Part shown: one piece after another, positions 1 to 10,340 of the stretch
Numbering within the stretch: position 1 is the first letter of the stretch
How the letters are laid out: every line of letters begins with the position of its first letter
Assembly (NCBI RefSeq): GCF_037975245.1
Contig: NC_092580.1
Span: 15,001 to 79,000 of the forward strand
From: Apostichopus japonicus
Lineage: Eukaryota > Echinodermata > Holothuroidea > Aspidochirotida > Stichopodidae
Reading direction: 5' to 3'
Length of the DNA stretch: 64,000 bases
Notes under the pieces: model-generated
The model's input: only the letters and a program-made list of their open reading frames with translations
Told to the model about the DNA's origin: nothing
Database searches by the model: none
Program-made: the position numbers and the translations under genes

Positions 1-239
1 CCTAACCCTAACCCTAACCCTAACCCTAACCCTAACCCTAACCCTAACCCTAACCCTAACCCTAACCCTAACCCTAACCCTAACCCTAACCCTAACCCTA
101 ACCCTAACCCTAACCCTAACCCTAACCCTAACCCTAACCCTAACCCTAACCCTAACCCTAACCCTAACCCTAACCCTAACCCTAACCCTAACCCTAACCC
201 TAACCCTAACCCTAACCCTAACCCTAACCCTAACCCTAA

Positions 240-243
240 CCAA
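240..243. other. Truncated telomere unit CCAA
   Basis: A single CCAA unit interrupts otherwise perfect CCCTAA repeats, equivalent to losing CT from one unit. It is the only irregularity seen in the first 1.6 kb. It may be a real telomerase or replication slip, or a consensus error in a low-complexity tract. Confidence 0.9.
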
Positions 244-1629
244 CCCTAACCCTAACCCTAACCCTAACCCTAACCCTAACCCTAACCCTAACCCTAACCC
301 TAACCCTAACCCTAACCCTAACCCTAACCCTAACCCTAACCCTAACCCTAACCCTAACCCTAACCCTAACCCTAACCCTAACCCTAACCCTAACCCTAAC
401 CCTAACCCTAACCCTAACCCTAACCCTAACCCTAACCCTAACCCTAACCCTAACCCTAACCCTAACCCTAACCCTAACCCTAACCCTAACCCTAACCCTA
501 ACCCTAACCCTAACCCTAACCCTAACCCTAACCCTAACCCTAACCCTAACCCTAACCCTAACCCTAACCCTAACCCTAACCCTAACCCTAACCCTAACCC
601 TAACCCTAACCCTAACCCTAACCCTAACCCTAACCCTAACCCTAACCCTAACCCTAACCCTAACCCTAACCCTAACCCTAACCCTAACCCTAACCCTAAC
701 CCTAACCCTAACCCTAACCCTAACCCTAACCCTAACCCTAACCCTAACCCTAACCCTAACCCTAACCCTAACCCTAACCCTAACCCTAACCCTAACCCTA
801 ACCCTAACCCTAACCCTAACCCTAACCCTAACCCTAACCCTAACCCTAACCCTAACCCTAACCCTAACCCTAACCCTAACCCTAACCCTAACCCTAACCC
901 TAACCCTAACCCTAACCCTAACCCTAACCCTAACCCTAACCCTAACCCTAACCCTAACCCTAACCCTAACCCTAACCCTAACCCTAACCCTAACCCTAAC
1001 CCTAACCCTAACCCTAACCCTAACCCTAACCCTAACCCTAACCCTAACCCTAACCCTAACCCTAACCCTAACCCTAACCCTAACCCTAACCCTAACCCTA
1101 ACCCTAACCCTAACCCTAACCCTAACCCTAACCCTAACCCTAACCCTAACCCTAACCCTAACCCTAACCCTAACCCTAACCCTAACCCTAACCCTAACCC
1201 TAACCCTAACCCTAACCCTAACCCTAACCCTAACCCTAACCCTAACCCTAACCCTAACCCTAACCCTAACCCTAACCCTAACCCTAACCCTAACCCTAAC
1301 CCTAACCCTAACCCTAACCCTAACCCTAACCCTAACCCTAACCCTAACCCTAACCCTAACCCTAACCCTAACCCTAACCCTAACCCTAACCCTAACCCTA
1401 ACCCTAACCCTAACCCTAACCCTAACCCTAACCCTAACCCTAACCCTAACCCTAACCCTAACCCTAACCCTAACCCTAACCCTAACCCTAACCCTAACCC
1501 TAACCCTAACCCTAACCCTAACCCTAACCCTAACCCTAACCCTAACCCTAACCCTAACCCTAACCCTAACCCTAACCCTAACCCTAACCCTAACCCTAAC
1601 CCTAACCCTAACCCTAACCCTAACCCTAA

Positions 1630-2437
1630 CCCCTAACCCTAACCCTAACCCTAACCCTAACCCTAACCCTAACCCTAACCCTAACCCTAACCCTAACCCT
1701 AACCCTAACCCTAACCCTAACCCTAACCCTAACCCTAACCCTAACCCTAACCCTAACCCTAACCCTAACCCTAACCCTAACCCTAACCCTAACCCTAACC
1801 CTAACCCTAACCCTAACCCTAACCCTAACCCTAACCCTAACCCTAACCCTAACCCTAACCCTAACCCTAACCCTAACCCTAACCCTAACCCTAACCCTAA
1901 CCCTAACCCTAACCCTAACCCTAACCCTAACCCTAACCCTAACCCTAACCCTAACCCTAACCCTAACCCTAACCCTAACCCTAACCCTAACCCTAACCCT
2001 AACCCTAACCCTAACCCTAACCCTAACCCTAACCCTAACCCTAACCCTAACCCTAACCCTAACCCTAACCCTAACCCTAACCCTAACCCTAACCCTAACC
2101 CTAACCCTAACCCTAACCCTAACCCTAACCCCTAACCCTAACCCTAACCCTAACCCTAACCCTAACCCTAACCCTAACCCTAACCCTAACCCTAACCCTA
2201 ACCCTAACCCTAACCCTAACCCTAACCCTAACCCTAACCCTAACCCTAACCCCTAACCCTAACCCTAACCCTAACCCTAACCCTAACCCTAACCCTAACC
2301 CTAACCCTAACCCTAACCCTAACCCTAACCCTAACCCTAACCCTAACCCTAACCCTAACCCTAACCCTAACCCTAACCCTAACCCTAACCCTAACCCTAA
2401 CCCTAACCCTAACCCTAACCCTAACCCTAACCCCTAA
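1630..2437. repeat. Sparse CCCCTAA variant units in inner telomere
   Basis: Four seven-base CCCCTAA units lie at 1630-1636, 2129-2135, 2250-2256 and 2431-2437, each in a background of CCCTAA. Their spacing shortens toward the satellite, as expected if inner repeats are old and drift while outer repeats are renewed. Each is a one-base C gain. Confidence 0.93.
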
Positions 2438-2485
2438 CCCTAACCCTAACCCTAACCCTAACCCTAACCCTAACCCTAACCCTAA

Positions 2486-2607
2486 CCCCCTAACCCCCTA
2501 ACCCCCTAACCCTAACCCCCTAACCCCCTAACCCTAACCCTAACCCTAACCCTAACCCTAACCCCCTAACCCCCTAACCCCCTAACCCTAACCCCCTAAC
2601 CCCCTAA
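2486..2607. repeat. Telomere variant repeat cluster, CCCCCTAA (TTAGGGGG)
   Basis: Ten eight-base CCCCCTAA units start at 2486, 2494, 2502, 2516, 2524, 2562, 2570, 2578, 2592 and 2600, mixed with normal CCCTAA units. The pattern of two or three variant units in a row followed by normal units recurs, suggesting local duplication of small blocks. Perfect CCCTAA resumes to the junction. Proximal variant repeats are a usual feature of TTAGGG telomeres. Runs of five G on the complementary strand could also favour G-quadruplex formation (inference). Confidence 0.95.
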
Positions 2608-2657
2608 CCCTAACCCTAACCCTAACCCTAACCCTAACCCTAACCCTAACCCTAACC

Positions 2658-2690
2658 CTAACCCTACCGCGGGCTCGAGACCAGGTGGGG
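2658..2690. other. Telomere-satellite junction
   Basis: The last telomeric unit reads CCCTA, lacking its final A, followed by CCGCGGGCTCGAGACC. Satellite identity starts at 2668 (CGCGGGCTCGAG). Base 2667 (C) could belong to a final telomere unit. There is no spacer and no transposon remnant. The break falls just 5' of the B-box-like element, so the first monomer is truncated at its left side. Confidence 0.93.
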
Positions 2691-3396
2691 GCAGTTTGCT
2701 TTTGCCGCGATCTCATACGGTCTCTGGGAACTTTAAGTATTAGAAACGAACATAAATTTATATCAACTGCTGTCGTGGCGCGGTTGGTTGCTCTGTACCT
2801 CGAGAGCGTGACGTATTTTGGATCGCGGGCTCGAGACCATGTGATGCAGTTTGCTTTTGCCGCGATCTTATACGGTCTCTGGGAACTTTAAGTATTAGAA
2901 ACGAACATAGATTTATATCAACTGCTGTCGTGGCGCGGTTGGTTGCTCTGTACCTCGAGAGCGTGACGTATTTTGGATCGCGGGCTCGAGACCATGTGGG
3001 GCAGTTTGCTTTTGCCGCGATCTTATACGGCCCCTGGAACTTTAAGTATTAGAAACGAACATAGATTTATATCAACTGCTGTCGTGGCAAGGTTGGTTGC
3101 TCTGTACCTCGAGAGCGTGACGTATTTTGGATCGCGGGCTCGAGACCAGGTGGGGGCAGTTTGCTTTTGCCGCGATCTCATACGGTCTCTGGGAACTTTA
3201 AGTATTAGAAACGAACATAGATTTATATCAACTGCTGTCGTGGCGCTGTTGGTTGCTCTGTACCTCGAGAGCGTGACGTATTTTGGATCGCGGGCTCGAG
3301 ACCAGGTGGGGGCAGTTTGCTTTTGCCGCGATCTCATACGGTCTCTGGGAACTTTAAGTATTAGAAACGAACATAGATTTATATCAACTGCTGTCG

Positions 3397-3408
3397 TGGC
3401 GCGGTTGG
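3397..3408 (+). promoter_or_regulatory. A-box-like Pol III element (representative copy)
   Basis: TGGCGCGGTTGG matches the tRNA A-box consensus TRGCNNAGYNGG at 11 of 12 positions; only the seventh base (G for A) differs. It recurs in nearly every monomer. Local variants include TGGCGCTGTTGG (e.g. at 3241), CGGCGCGGTTGG after GTCT (e.g. at 27484) and TGGCAAGGTTGG near 3087. In tRNA genes this element is bound by TFIIIC. Activity here is unproven. Confidence 0.65.
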
Positions 3409-3410
3409 TT

Positions 3411-3428
3411 GCTCTGTACCTCGAGAGC
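3411..3428 (+). other. Anticodon-arm-like hairpin (representative copy)
   Basis: GCTCT (3411-3415) is the exact reverse complement of AGAGC (3424-3428), with an 8-base loop GTACCTCG. A T-G wobble pair could extend the stem by one. Size and place between the A and B boxes resemble a tRNA anticodon arm (5-bp stem, 7-nt loop). The T stem after it is degraded to three of five pairs and no acceptor stem can be built, so this is a relic rather than a working tRNA. Confidence 0.55.
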
Positions 3429-3448
3429 GTGACGTATTTTGGATCGCG

Positions 3449-3459
3449 GGCTCGAGACC
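3449..3459 (+). promoter_or_regulatory. B-box-like Pol III element (representative copy)
   Basis: GGCTCGAGACC matches the B-box consensus GGTTCGANNCC at 10 of 11 positions (C for T at the third). It starts 52 bp after the A-box start, within the range of tRNA genes and tRNA-derived SINEs. The commonest B-box variant in the array, GGCTCGAGGCC (27-30 kb and elsewhere), changes one of the N positions and so leaves the consensus score unchanged. TFIIIC recognition is known for this motif family; binding here is inference. Confidence 0.68.
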
Positions 3460-3476
3460 AGGTGGGGGCAGTTTGC

Positions 3477-3480
3477 TTTT
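3477..3480 (+). terminator. TTTT run after B box, possible minimal Pol III terminator
   Basis: TTTT begins 18 bases after the B box and could stop Pol III. The same monomer also carries TTTT at 3437-3440, between the A and B boxes, which would tend to stop a transcript early. Functional termination is therefore uncertain. Confidence 0.3.
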
Positions 3481-6400
3481 GCCGCGATCTCATACGGTCT
3501 CTGGAACTTTAAGTATTAGAAACGAACATAGATTTATATCAACTGCTGTCGTGGCGCGGTTGGTTGCTCTGTACCTCGAGAGCGTGACGTATTTTGGATC
3601 GCGGGCTCGAGACCAGGTGGGGGCAGTTTGCTTTTGCCGGGTTCTTATACGGTCTCTGGGAACTTTAAGTATTAGAAACGAACATAGATTTATATCAACT
3701 GCTGTCGTGGCGCGGTTGGTTGCTCTGTACCTCGAGAGCGTGACGTATTTTGGATCGCGGGCTCGAGACCAGGTGGGGGCAGTTTGCTTTTGCCGCGATC
3801 TCATACGGTCTCTGGAACTTTAAGTATTAGAAACGAACATAGATTTATATCAACTGCTGTCGTGGCGCGGTTGGTTGCTCTGTACCTCGAGAGCGTGACG
3901 TATTTTGGATCGCGGGCTCGAGACCAGGTGGGGGCAGTTTGCTTTTGCCGGGTTCTTATACGGTCTCTGGGAACTTTAAGTATTAGAAACGAACATAGAT
4001 TTATATCAACTGCTGTCGTGGCGCGGTTGGTTGCTCTGTACCTCGAGAGCGTGACGTATTTTGGATCGCGGGCTCGAGACCAGGTGGGGGCAGTTTGCTT
4101 TTGCCGCGATCTCATACGGTCTCTGGGAACTTGAAGTATTAGAAACGAACATAGATTTATATCAACTGCTGTCGTGGCGCGGTTGGTTGCTCTGTACCTC
4201 GAGAGCGTGACGTATTTTGGATCGCGGGCTCGAGACCAGGTGGGGGCAGTTTGCTTTTGCCGCGATTTTATACGGTCTCTGGGAACTTGAAGTATTAGAA
4301 ACGAACATAGATTTATATCAACTGCTGTCGTGGCGCGGTTGGTTGCTCTGTACCTCAAGAGCGTGACGTATTTTGGATCGCGGGCTCGAGACCAGGTGGG
4401 GGCAGTTTGCTTTTGCCGCGATCTCATACGGTCTCTGGGAACTTTAAGTATTAGAAACGAACATAGATTTATATCAACTGCTGTCGTGGCGCGGTTGGTT
4501 GCTCTGTACCTCGAGAGCGTGACGTATTTTGGATCGCGGGCTCGAGACCAGGTGGGGGCAGTTTGCTTTTGCCGCGATCTCATACGGTCTCTGGGAACTT
4601 TAAGTATTAGAAACGAACATAGATTTATATCAACTGCTGTCGTGGCGCGGTTGGTTGCTCTGTACCTCGAGAGCGTGACGTATTTTGGATCGCGGGCTCG
4701 AGACCAGGTGGGGGCAGTTTGCTTTTGCCGCGATTTTATACGGTCTCTGGGAACTTTAAGTACTAGAAACGAACATAGATTTATATCAACTGCTGTCGTG
4801 GCGCGGTTGGTTGCTCTGTACCTCGAGAGCGTGACGTATTTTGGATTGCGGGCTCGAGACCAGGTGGGGGCAGTTAGCTTTTTCCGCGATCTCATACGGT
4901 CTCTGGAACTTTAAGTATTAGAAACGAACATAGATTTATATCAACTGCTGTCGTGGCGCGGTTGGTTGCTCTGTACCTCGAGAGCGTGACGTATTTTGGA
5001 TCGCGGGCTCGAGACCAGGTGGGGGCAGTTTGCTTTTGCCGCGATCTCATACGGTCTCTGGAACTTTAAGTATTAGAAACGAACATAGATCTATATCAAC
5101 TGCTGTCGTGGCGCGGTTGGTTGCTCTGTACCTCGAGAGCGTGACGTATTTTGGATCGCGGGCTCGAGACCAGGTGGGGGCAGTTTGCTTTTGCCGCGAT
5201 CTCATACGGTCTCTGGAACTTTAAGTATTAGAAACGAACATAGATTTATATCAACTGCTGTCGTGGCGCGGTTGGTTGCTCTGTACCTCGAGAGCGTGAC
5301 GTATTTTGGATCGCGGGCTCGAGACCATGTGGGGCAGTATGCTTTTGCCGCGATCTCATACGGCCCCTGGAACTTTAAGTATTAGAAACGAACATAGATT
5401 TATATCAACTGCTGTCGTGGCGCGGTTGGTTGCTCTGTACCTCGAGAGCGTGACGTATTTTGGATCGCGGGCTCGAGACCAGGTGGGGGCAGTTTGCTTT
5501 TGCCGCGATCTCATACGGTCTCTGGAACTTTAAGTATTAGAAACGAACATAGATTTATATCAACTGCTGTCGTGGCGCGGTTGGTTGCTCTGTACCTCGA
5601 GAGCGTGACGTATTTTGGATCGCGGGCTCGAGACCAGGTGGGGGCAGTTTGCTTTTGCCGCGATCTCATACGGCCCCTGGAACTTTAAGTATTAGAAACG
5701 AACATAGATTTATATCAACTGCTGTCGTGGCGCGGTTGGTTGCTCTGTACCTCGAGAGCGTGACGTATTTTGGATCGCGGGCTCGAGACCAGGTGGGGGC
5801 AGTTTGCTTTTGCCGCGATCTCATACGGTCTCTGGGAACTTTAAGTATTAGAAACGAACATAGATTTATATCAACTGCTGTCGTGGCGCGGTTGGTTGCT
5901 CTGTACCTCGAGAGCGTGACGTATTTTGGATCGCGGGCTCGAGACCAGGTGGGGGCAGTTTGCTTTTGACGGGTTCTTATACGGTCTCTGGGAACTTTAA
6001 GTATTAGAAACGAACATAGATTTATATCAACTGCTGTCGTGGCGCGGTTGGTTGCTCTGTACCTCGAGAGCGTGACGTATTTTGGATTGCGGGCTCGAGA
6101 CCAGGTGGGGGCAGTTTGCTTTTGCCGCGATCTCATACGGTCTCTGGAACTTTAAGTATTAGAAACGAACATAGATTTATATCAACTGCTGTCGTGGCGC
6201 GGATGGTTGCTCTGTACCTCGAGAGCGTGACGTATTTTGGATTGCGGGCTCGAGACCAGGTGGGGGCAGTTTGCTTTTGCCGCGATCTCATACGGTCTCT
6301 GGAACTTTAAGTATTAGAAACGAACATAGATTTATATCAACTGCTGTCGTGGCGCGGTTGGTTGCTCTGTACCTCGAGAGCGTGACGTATTTTGGATCGC

Positions 6401-7070
6401 GGGCTCGAGACCAGGTGGGGGCAGTTTGCTTTTGCCGCGATCTTATACGGTCTCTGGGAACTTTAAGTATTAGAAACGAACATAGATTTATATCAACTGC
6501 TGTCGTGGCGCTGTTGGTTGCTCTGTACCTCGAGAGCGTGACGTATTTTGGATCGCGGGCTCGAGACCAGGTGGGGGCAGTTTGCTTTTGCCGCGATCTC
6601 ATACTGCCCCTGGAACTTTAAGTATTAGAAACGAACATAGATTTATATCAACTGCTGTCGTGGCGCGGTTGGTTGCTCTGTACCTCGAGAGCGTGACGTA
6701 TTTTGGATCGCGGGCTCGAGACCAGGTGGGGGCAGTTTGCTTTTGCCGCGATTTTATACGGTCTCTGGGAACTTTAAGTATTAGAAACGAACATAGATTT
6801 ATATCAACTGCTGTCGTGGCGCGGTTGGTTGCTCTGTACCTCGAGAGCGTGACATATTTTGGATCGCGGGCTCGAGACCAGGTGGGGGCAGTTTGCTTTT
6901 GCCGCGATTTTATACGGTCTCTGGGAACATTAAGTATTAGAAACGAACATAGATTTATATCAACTGCTGTCGTGGCGCGGTTGGTTGCTCTGTACCTCGA
7001 GAGCGTGACGTATTTTGGATCGCGGGCTCGAGACCAGGTGGGGGCAGTTTGCTTTTGCCGCGATCTCATA

Positions 7071-7700
7071 CGGCCCCTGGAACTTTAAGTATTAGAAACG
7101 AACATAGATTTATATCAACTGCTGTCGTGGCGCGGTTGGTTGCTCTGTACCTCGAGAGCGTGACGTATTTTGGATCGCGGGCTCGAGACCAGGTGGGGGC
7201 AGTTTGCTTTTGGAGCGATCTCATACGGTCTCTGGAACTTTAAGTATTAGAAACGAACATAGATTTATATCAACTGCTGTCGTGGCGCGGTTGGTTGCTC
7301 TGTACCTCGAGAGCGTGACGTATTTTGGATCGCGGGCTCGAGACCAGGTGGGGGCAGTTTGCTTTTGCCGCGATCTCATACGGCCCCTGGAACTTTAAGT
7401 ATTAGAAACGAACATAGATTTATATCAACTGCTGTCGTGGCGCGGTTGGTTGCTCTGTACCTCGAGAGCGTGACGTATTTTGGATCGCGGGCTCGAGACC
7501 AGGTGGGGGCAGTTTGCTTTTGCCGCGATCTCATACGGTCTCTGGAACTTTAAGTATTAGAAACGAACATAGATTTATATCAACTGCTGTCGTGGCGCGG
7601 TTGGTTGCTCTGTACCTCGAGAGCGTGACGTATTTTGGATCGCGGGCTCGAGACCAGGTGGGGGCAGTTTGCTTTTGCCGCGATCTCATACGGCCCCTGG
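7071..7700 (+). repeat. 310-bp dimeric repeat run
   Basis: CGGCCCCTGG occurs at 7071, 7381 and 7691, exactly 310 bp apart, alternating with CGGTCTCTGG monomers. Two 155-bp subfamilies thus alternate as a dimer over at least two periods. The same pair of forms appears near 5520-5680. Confidence 0.8.
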
Positions 7701-10340
7701 AACTTTAAGTATTAGAAACGAACATAGATTTATATCAACTGCTGTCGTGGCGCGGTTGGTTGCTCTGTACCTCGAGAGCGTGACGTATTTTGGATCGCGG
7801 GCTCGAGACCAGGTGGGGGCAGTTTGCTTTTGCCGGGTTCTTATACGGTCTCTGGGAACTTTAAGTATTAGAAACGAACATAGATTTATATCAACTGCTG
7901 TCGTGGCGCGGTTGGTTGCTCTGTACCTCGAGAGCGTGACGTATTTTGGATCGCGGGCTCGAGACCAGGTGGGGGCAGTTTGCTTTTGCCGCGATCTTAT
8001 ACGGTCTCTGGGAACTTTAAGTATTAGAAACGAACATAGATTTATATCAACTGCTGTCGTGGCGCGGTTGGTTGCTCTGTACCTCGAGAGCGTGACGTAT
8101 TTTGGATCGCGGGCTCGAGACCAGGTGGGGGCAGTTTGCTTTTGACGGGTTCTTATACGGTCTCTGGGAACTTTAAGTATTAGAAACGAACATAGATTTA
8201 TATCAACTGCTGTCGTGGCGCGGTTGGTTGCTCTGTACCTCGAGAGCGTGACGTATTTTGGATCGCGGGCTCGAGACCAGGTGGGGGCAGTTTGCTTTTT
8301 CCGCGATCTCATACGGTCTCTGGAACTTTAAGTATTAGAAACGAACATAGATTTATATCAACTGCTGTCGTGGCGCGGTTGGTTGCTCTGTACCTCGAGA
8401 GCGTGACGTATTTTGGATCGCGGGCTCGAGACCAGGTGGGGGCAGTTTGCTTTTTCCGCGATCTCATACGGTCTCTGGAACTTTAAGTATTAGAAACGAA
8501 CATAGATTTATATCAACTGCTGTCGTGGCGCGGTTGGTTGCTCTGTACCTCGAGAGCGTGACGTATTTTGGATAGCGGGCTCGAGACCAGGTGGGGGCAG
8601 TTTGCTTTTGCCGCGATCTTATACGGTGTCTGGGAACTTTAAGTATTAGAAACGAACATAGATTTATATCAACTGCTGTCGTGGCGCGGTTGGTTGCTCT
8701 GTACCTCGAGAGCGTGACGTATTTTGGATCGCGGGCTCGAGACCAGGTGGGGGCAGTTTGCTTTTGCCGGGTTCTTATACGGTCTCTGGAACTTTAAGTA
8801 TTAGAAACGAACATAGATTTATATCAACTGCTGTCGTGGCGCGGTTGGTTGCTCTGTACCTCGAGAGCGTGACGTATTTTGGATCGCGGGCTCGAGACCA
8901 GGTGGGGGCAGTTTGCTTTTGCCGCGATCTTATACGGTCTCGGACACTTTAAGTATTAGAAACGAACATAGATTTATATCAACTGCTGTCGTGGCGCGGT
9001 TGGTTGCTCTGTACCTCGAGAGCGTGACGTATTTTGGATCGCGGGCTCGAGACCAGGTGGGGGCAGTTTGCTTTTGCCGCGATCTCATACGGTCTCTGGG
9101 AACTTTAAGTATTAGAAACGAACATAGATTTATATCAACTGCTGTCGTGGCGCGGTTGGTTGCTCTGTACCTCGAGAGCGTGACGTATTTTGGATCGCGG
9201 GCTCGAGACCAGGTGGGGGCAGTTTGCTTTTGCCGCGATCTCATACGGTCTCGGGAACTTTAAGTATTAGAAACGAACATAGATTTATATCAACTGCTGT
9301 CGTGGCGCGGTTGGTTGCTCTGTACCTCGAGAGCGTGACGTATTTTGGATCGCGGGCTCGAGACCAGGTGGGGGCAGTTTGCTTTTGCCGCGATCTCATA
9401 CGGTCTCGGGAACTTTAAGTATTAGAAACGAACATAGATTTATATCAACTGCTGTCGTGGCGCTGTTGGTTGCTCTGTACCTCGAGAGCGTGACGTATTT
9501 TGGATCGCGGGCTCGAGACCAGGTGGGGGCAGTTTGCTTTTGCCGCGATCTCATACGGTCTCTGGAACTTTAAGTATTAGAAACGAACATAGATTTATAT
9601 CAACTGCTGTCGTGGCGCTGTTGGTTGCTCTGTACCTCGAAAGCGTGACGTATTTTGGATCGCGGGCTCGAGACCAGGTGGGGGCAGTTTGCTTTTGCCG
9701 CGATCTCATACGGTCTCTGGAACTTTAAGTATTAGAAACGAACATAGATTTATATCAACTGCTGTCGTGGCGCGGTTGGTTGCTCTGTACCTCGAAAGCG
9801 TGACGTATTTTGGATCGCGGGCTCGAGACCAGGTGGGGGCAGTTTGCTTTTGCCGCGATTTTATACGGTCTCTGGGAACTTTAAGTATTAGAAACGAACA
9901 TAGATTTATATCAACTGCTGTCGTGGCGCGGTTGGTTGCTCTGTACCTCGAGAGCTTGACGTATTTTGGATCGCGGGCTCGAGACCAGGTGGGGGCAGTT
10001 TGCTTTTGCCGCGATTCTATACGGTCTCTGGGAACATTAAGTATTAGAAACGAACATAGATTTATATCAACTGCTGTCGTGGCGCGGTTGGTTGCTCTAT
10101 ACCTCGAGAGCGTGACGTATTTTGGATCGCGGGCTCGAGACCAGGTGGGGGCAGTTTGCTTTTGCCGCGATCTCATACGGCCCCTGGAACTTTAAGTATT
10201 AGAAACGAACATAGATTTATATCAACTGCTGTCGTGGCGCGGTTGGTTGCTCTGTACCTCGAGAGCGTGACGTATTTTGGATTGCGGGCTCGAGACCAGG
10301 TGGGGGCAGTTTGCTTTTGCCGCGATCTCATACGGTCTCG

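Larger units (their letters stand above)
1..2667. repeat. Telomere, (CCCTAA)n tract, left chromosome end
   Basis: This is about 2.67 kb (roughly 440 units) of tandem CCCTAA, i.e. TTAGGG on the opposite, G-rich strand. The C-rich strand reads 5' to 3' inward from base 1, which is the orientation of a genuine left terminus rather than an interstitial tract in the reverse sense. The distal 1.6 kb is almost perfect, with one 4-bp unit at 240-243. Four 7-bp units (CCCCTAA) and then ten 8-bp units (CCCCCTAA) appear toward the inner end. The TTAGGG repeat is normally made by telomerase and capped by shelterin-type proteins. It is shared by vertebrates, many other animals, many fungi and some protists, so alone it does not fix the lineage. 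Confidence 0.98.
3442..3501 (+). other. Interleaved inverted repeats (representative copy)
   Basis: Two short inverted repeats interlock. GATCGCGG (3442-3449) pairs with CCGCGATC (3482-3489), leaving a 32-nt loop that holds most of the B box. GAGACC (3454-3459) pairs with GGTCTC (3496-3501). Because the arms alternate, both stems together would form an H-type pseudoknot in a + strand RNA; otherwise they are competing hairpins. The arms are seen in most monomers. Variants such as GATTGCGG keep a G-U pair. No function is claimed. Confidence 0.5.
3348..3502 (+). repeat. Representative satellite monomer (155 bp, tRNA/SINE-head-like)
   Basis: This is taken as a reference copy, phased at GGAACTTTAAG. 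Order of elements: an AT-rich leader with TTTATAT (31-37 of the monomer), an A-box-like motif (50-61), a GCTCT/AGAGC hairpin (64-68 with 77-81, 8-nt loop), CTCGAG (73-78), TTTT (90-93), a B-box-like motif (102-112) with a second CTCGAG (104-109), a G-rich CCAGGTGGGGGCA, TTTT (130-133), CCGCGATC (135-142) and GGTCTC (149-154). It has 13 CpG in 155 bp by hand count. The leader may be the non-tRNA part of a SINE or simply flanking sequence captured at amplification. Origin from a tRNA-derived element is inference from the boxes and their spacing. Confidence 0.85.
2668..10340 (+). repeat. Satellite zone A: telomere-adjacent mixed monomers
   Basis: About 49 monomers with mixed end variants. CATGTG replaces CAGGTG in three copies close to the telomere (2838, 2993, 5326). 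CCGGGTTCTT replaces the usual CCGCGATCTT at about 3638, 3949, 7834 and 8768, and TTTGACGGG occurs at about 5966 and 8141. CGGCCCCTGG copies recur. One private form, TTTGGAGCGATC, lies near 7210. No gene-like or foreign sequence is seen. Confidence 0.85.

Noticed and set aside
1-2667. Interstitial telomeric sequence
   Set aside because: The C-rich strand starts at base 1 in the correct outward sense and the distal part is nearly perfect, so a true end is the simpler reading.
3378-3384. TTTATAT as a TATA box
   Set aside because: It lies only 19 bp before the A-box start, too close for a TATA box of a transcript starting just upstream of the A box, and it sits in AT-rich leader sequence.
3430-3435. 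TGACGT as an ATF/CREB half-site
   Set aside because: A six-base match in a fixed repeat is expected by chance and nothing around it supports regulation.
3390-3480. Functional tRNA gene in each monomer
   Set aside because: The acceptor stem cannot pair, the T stem has only three of five pairs, the anticodon loop is eight bases without a proper U33 context, and TTTT lies inside the body.
3801-4895. - strand open frame (364 codons) rich in Arg, Lys and Ser
   Set aside because: Same cause: a run of in-frame 156-bp units. The composition follows from the antisense of the tRNA-like boxes.
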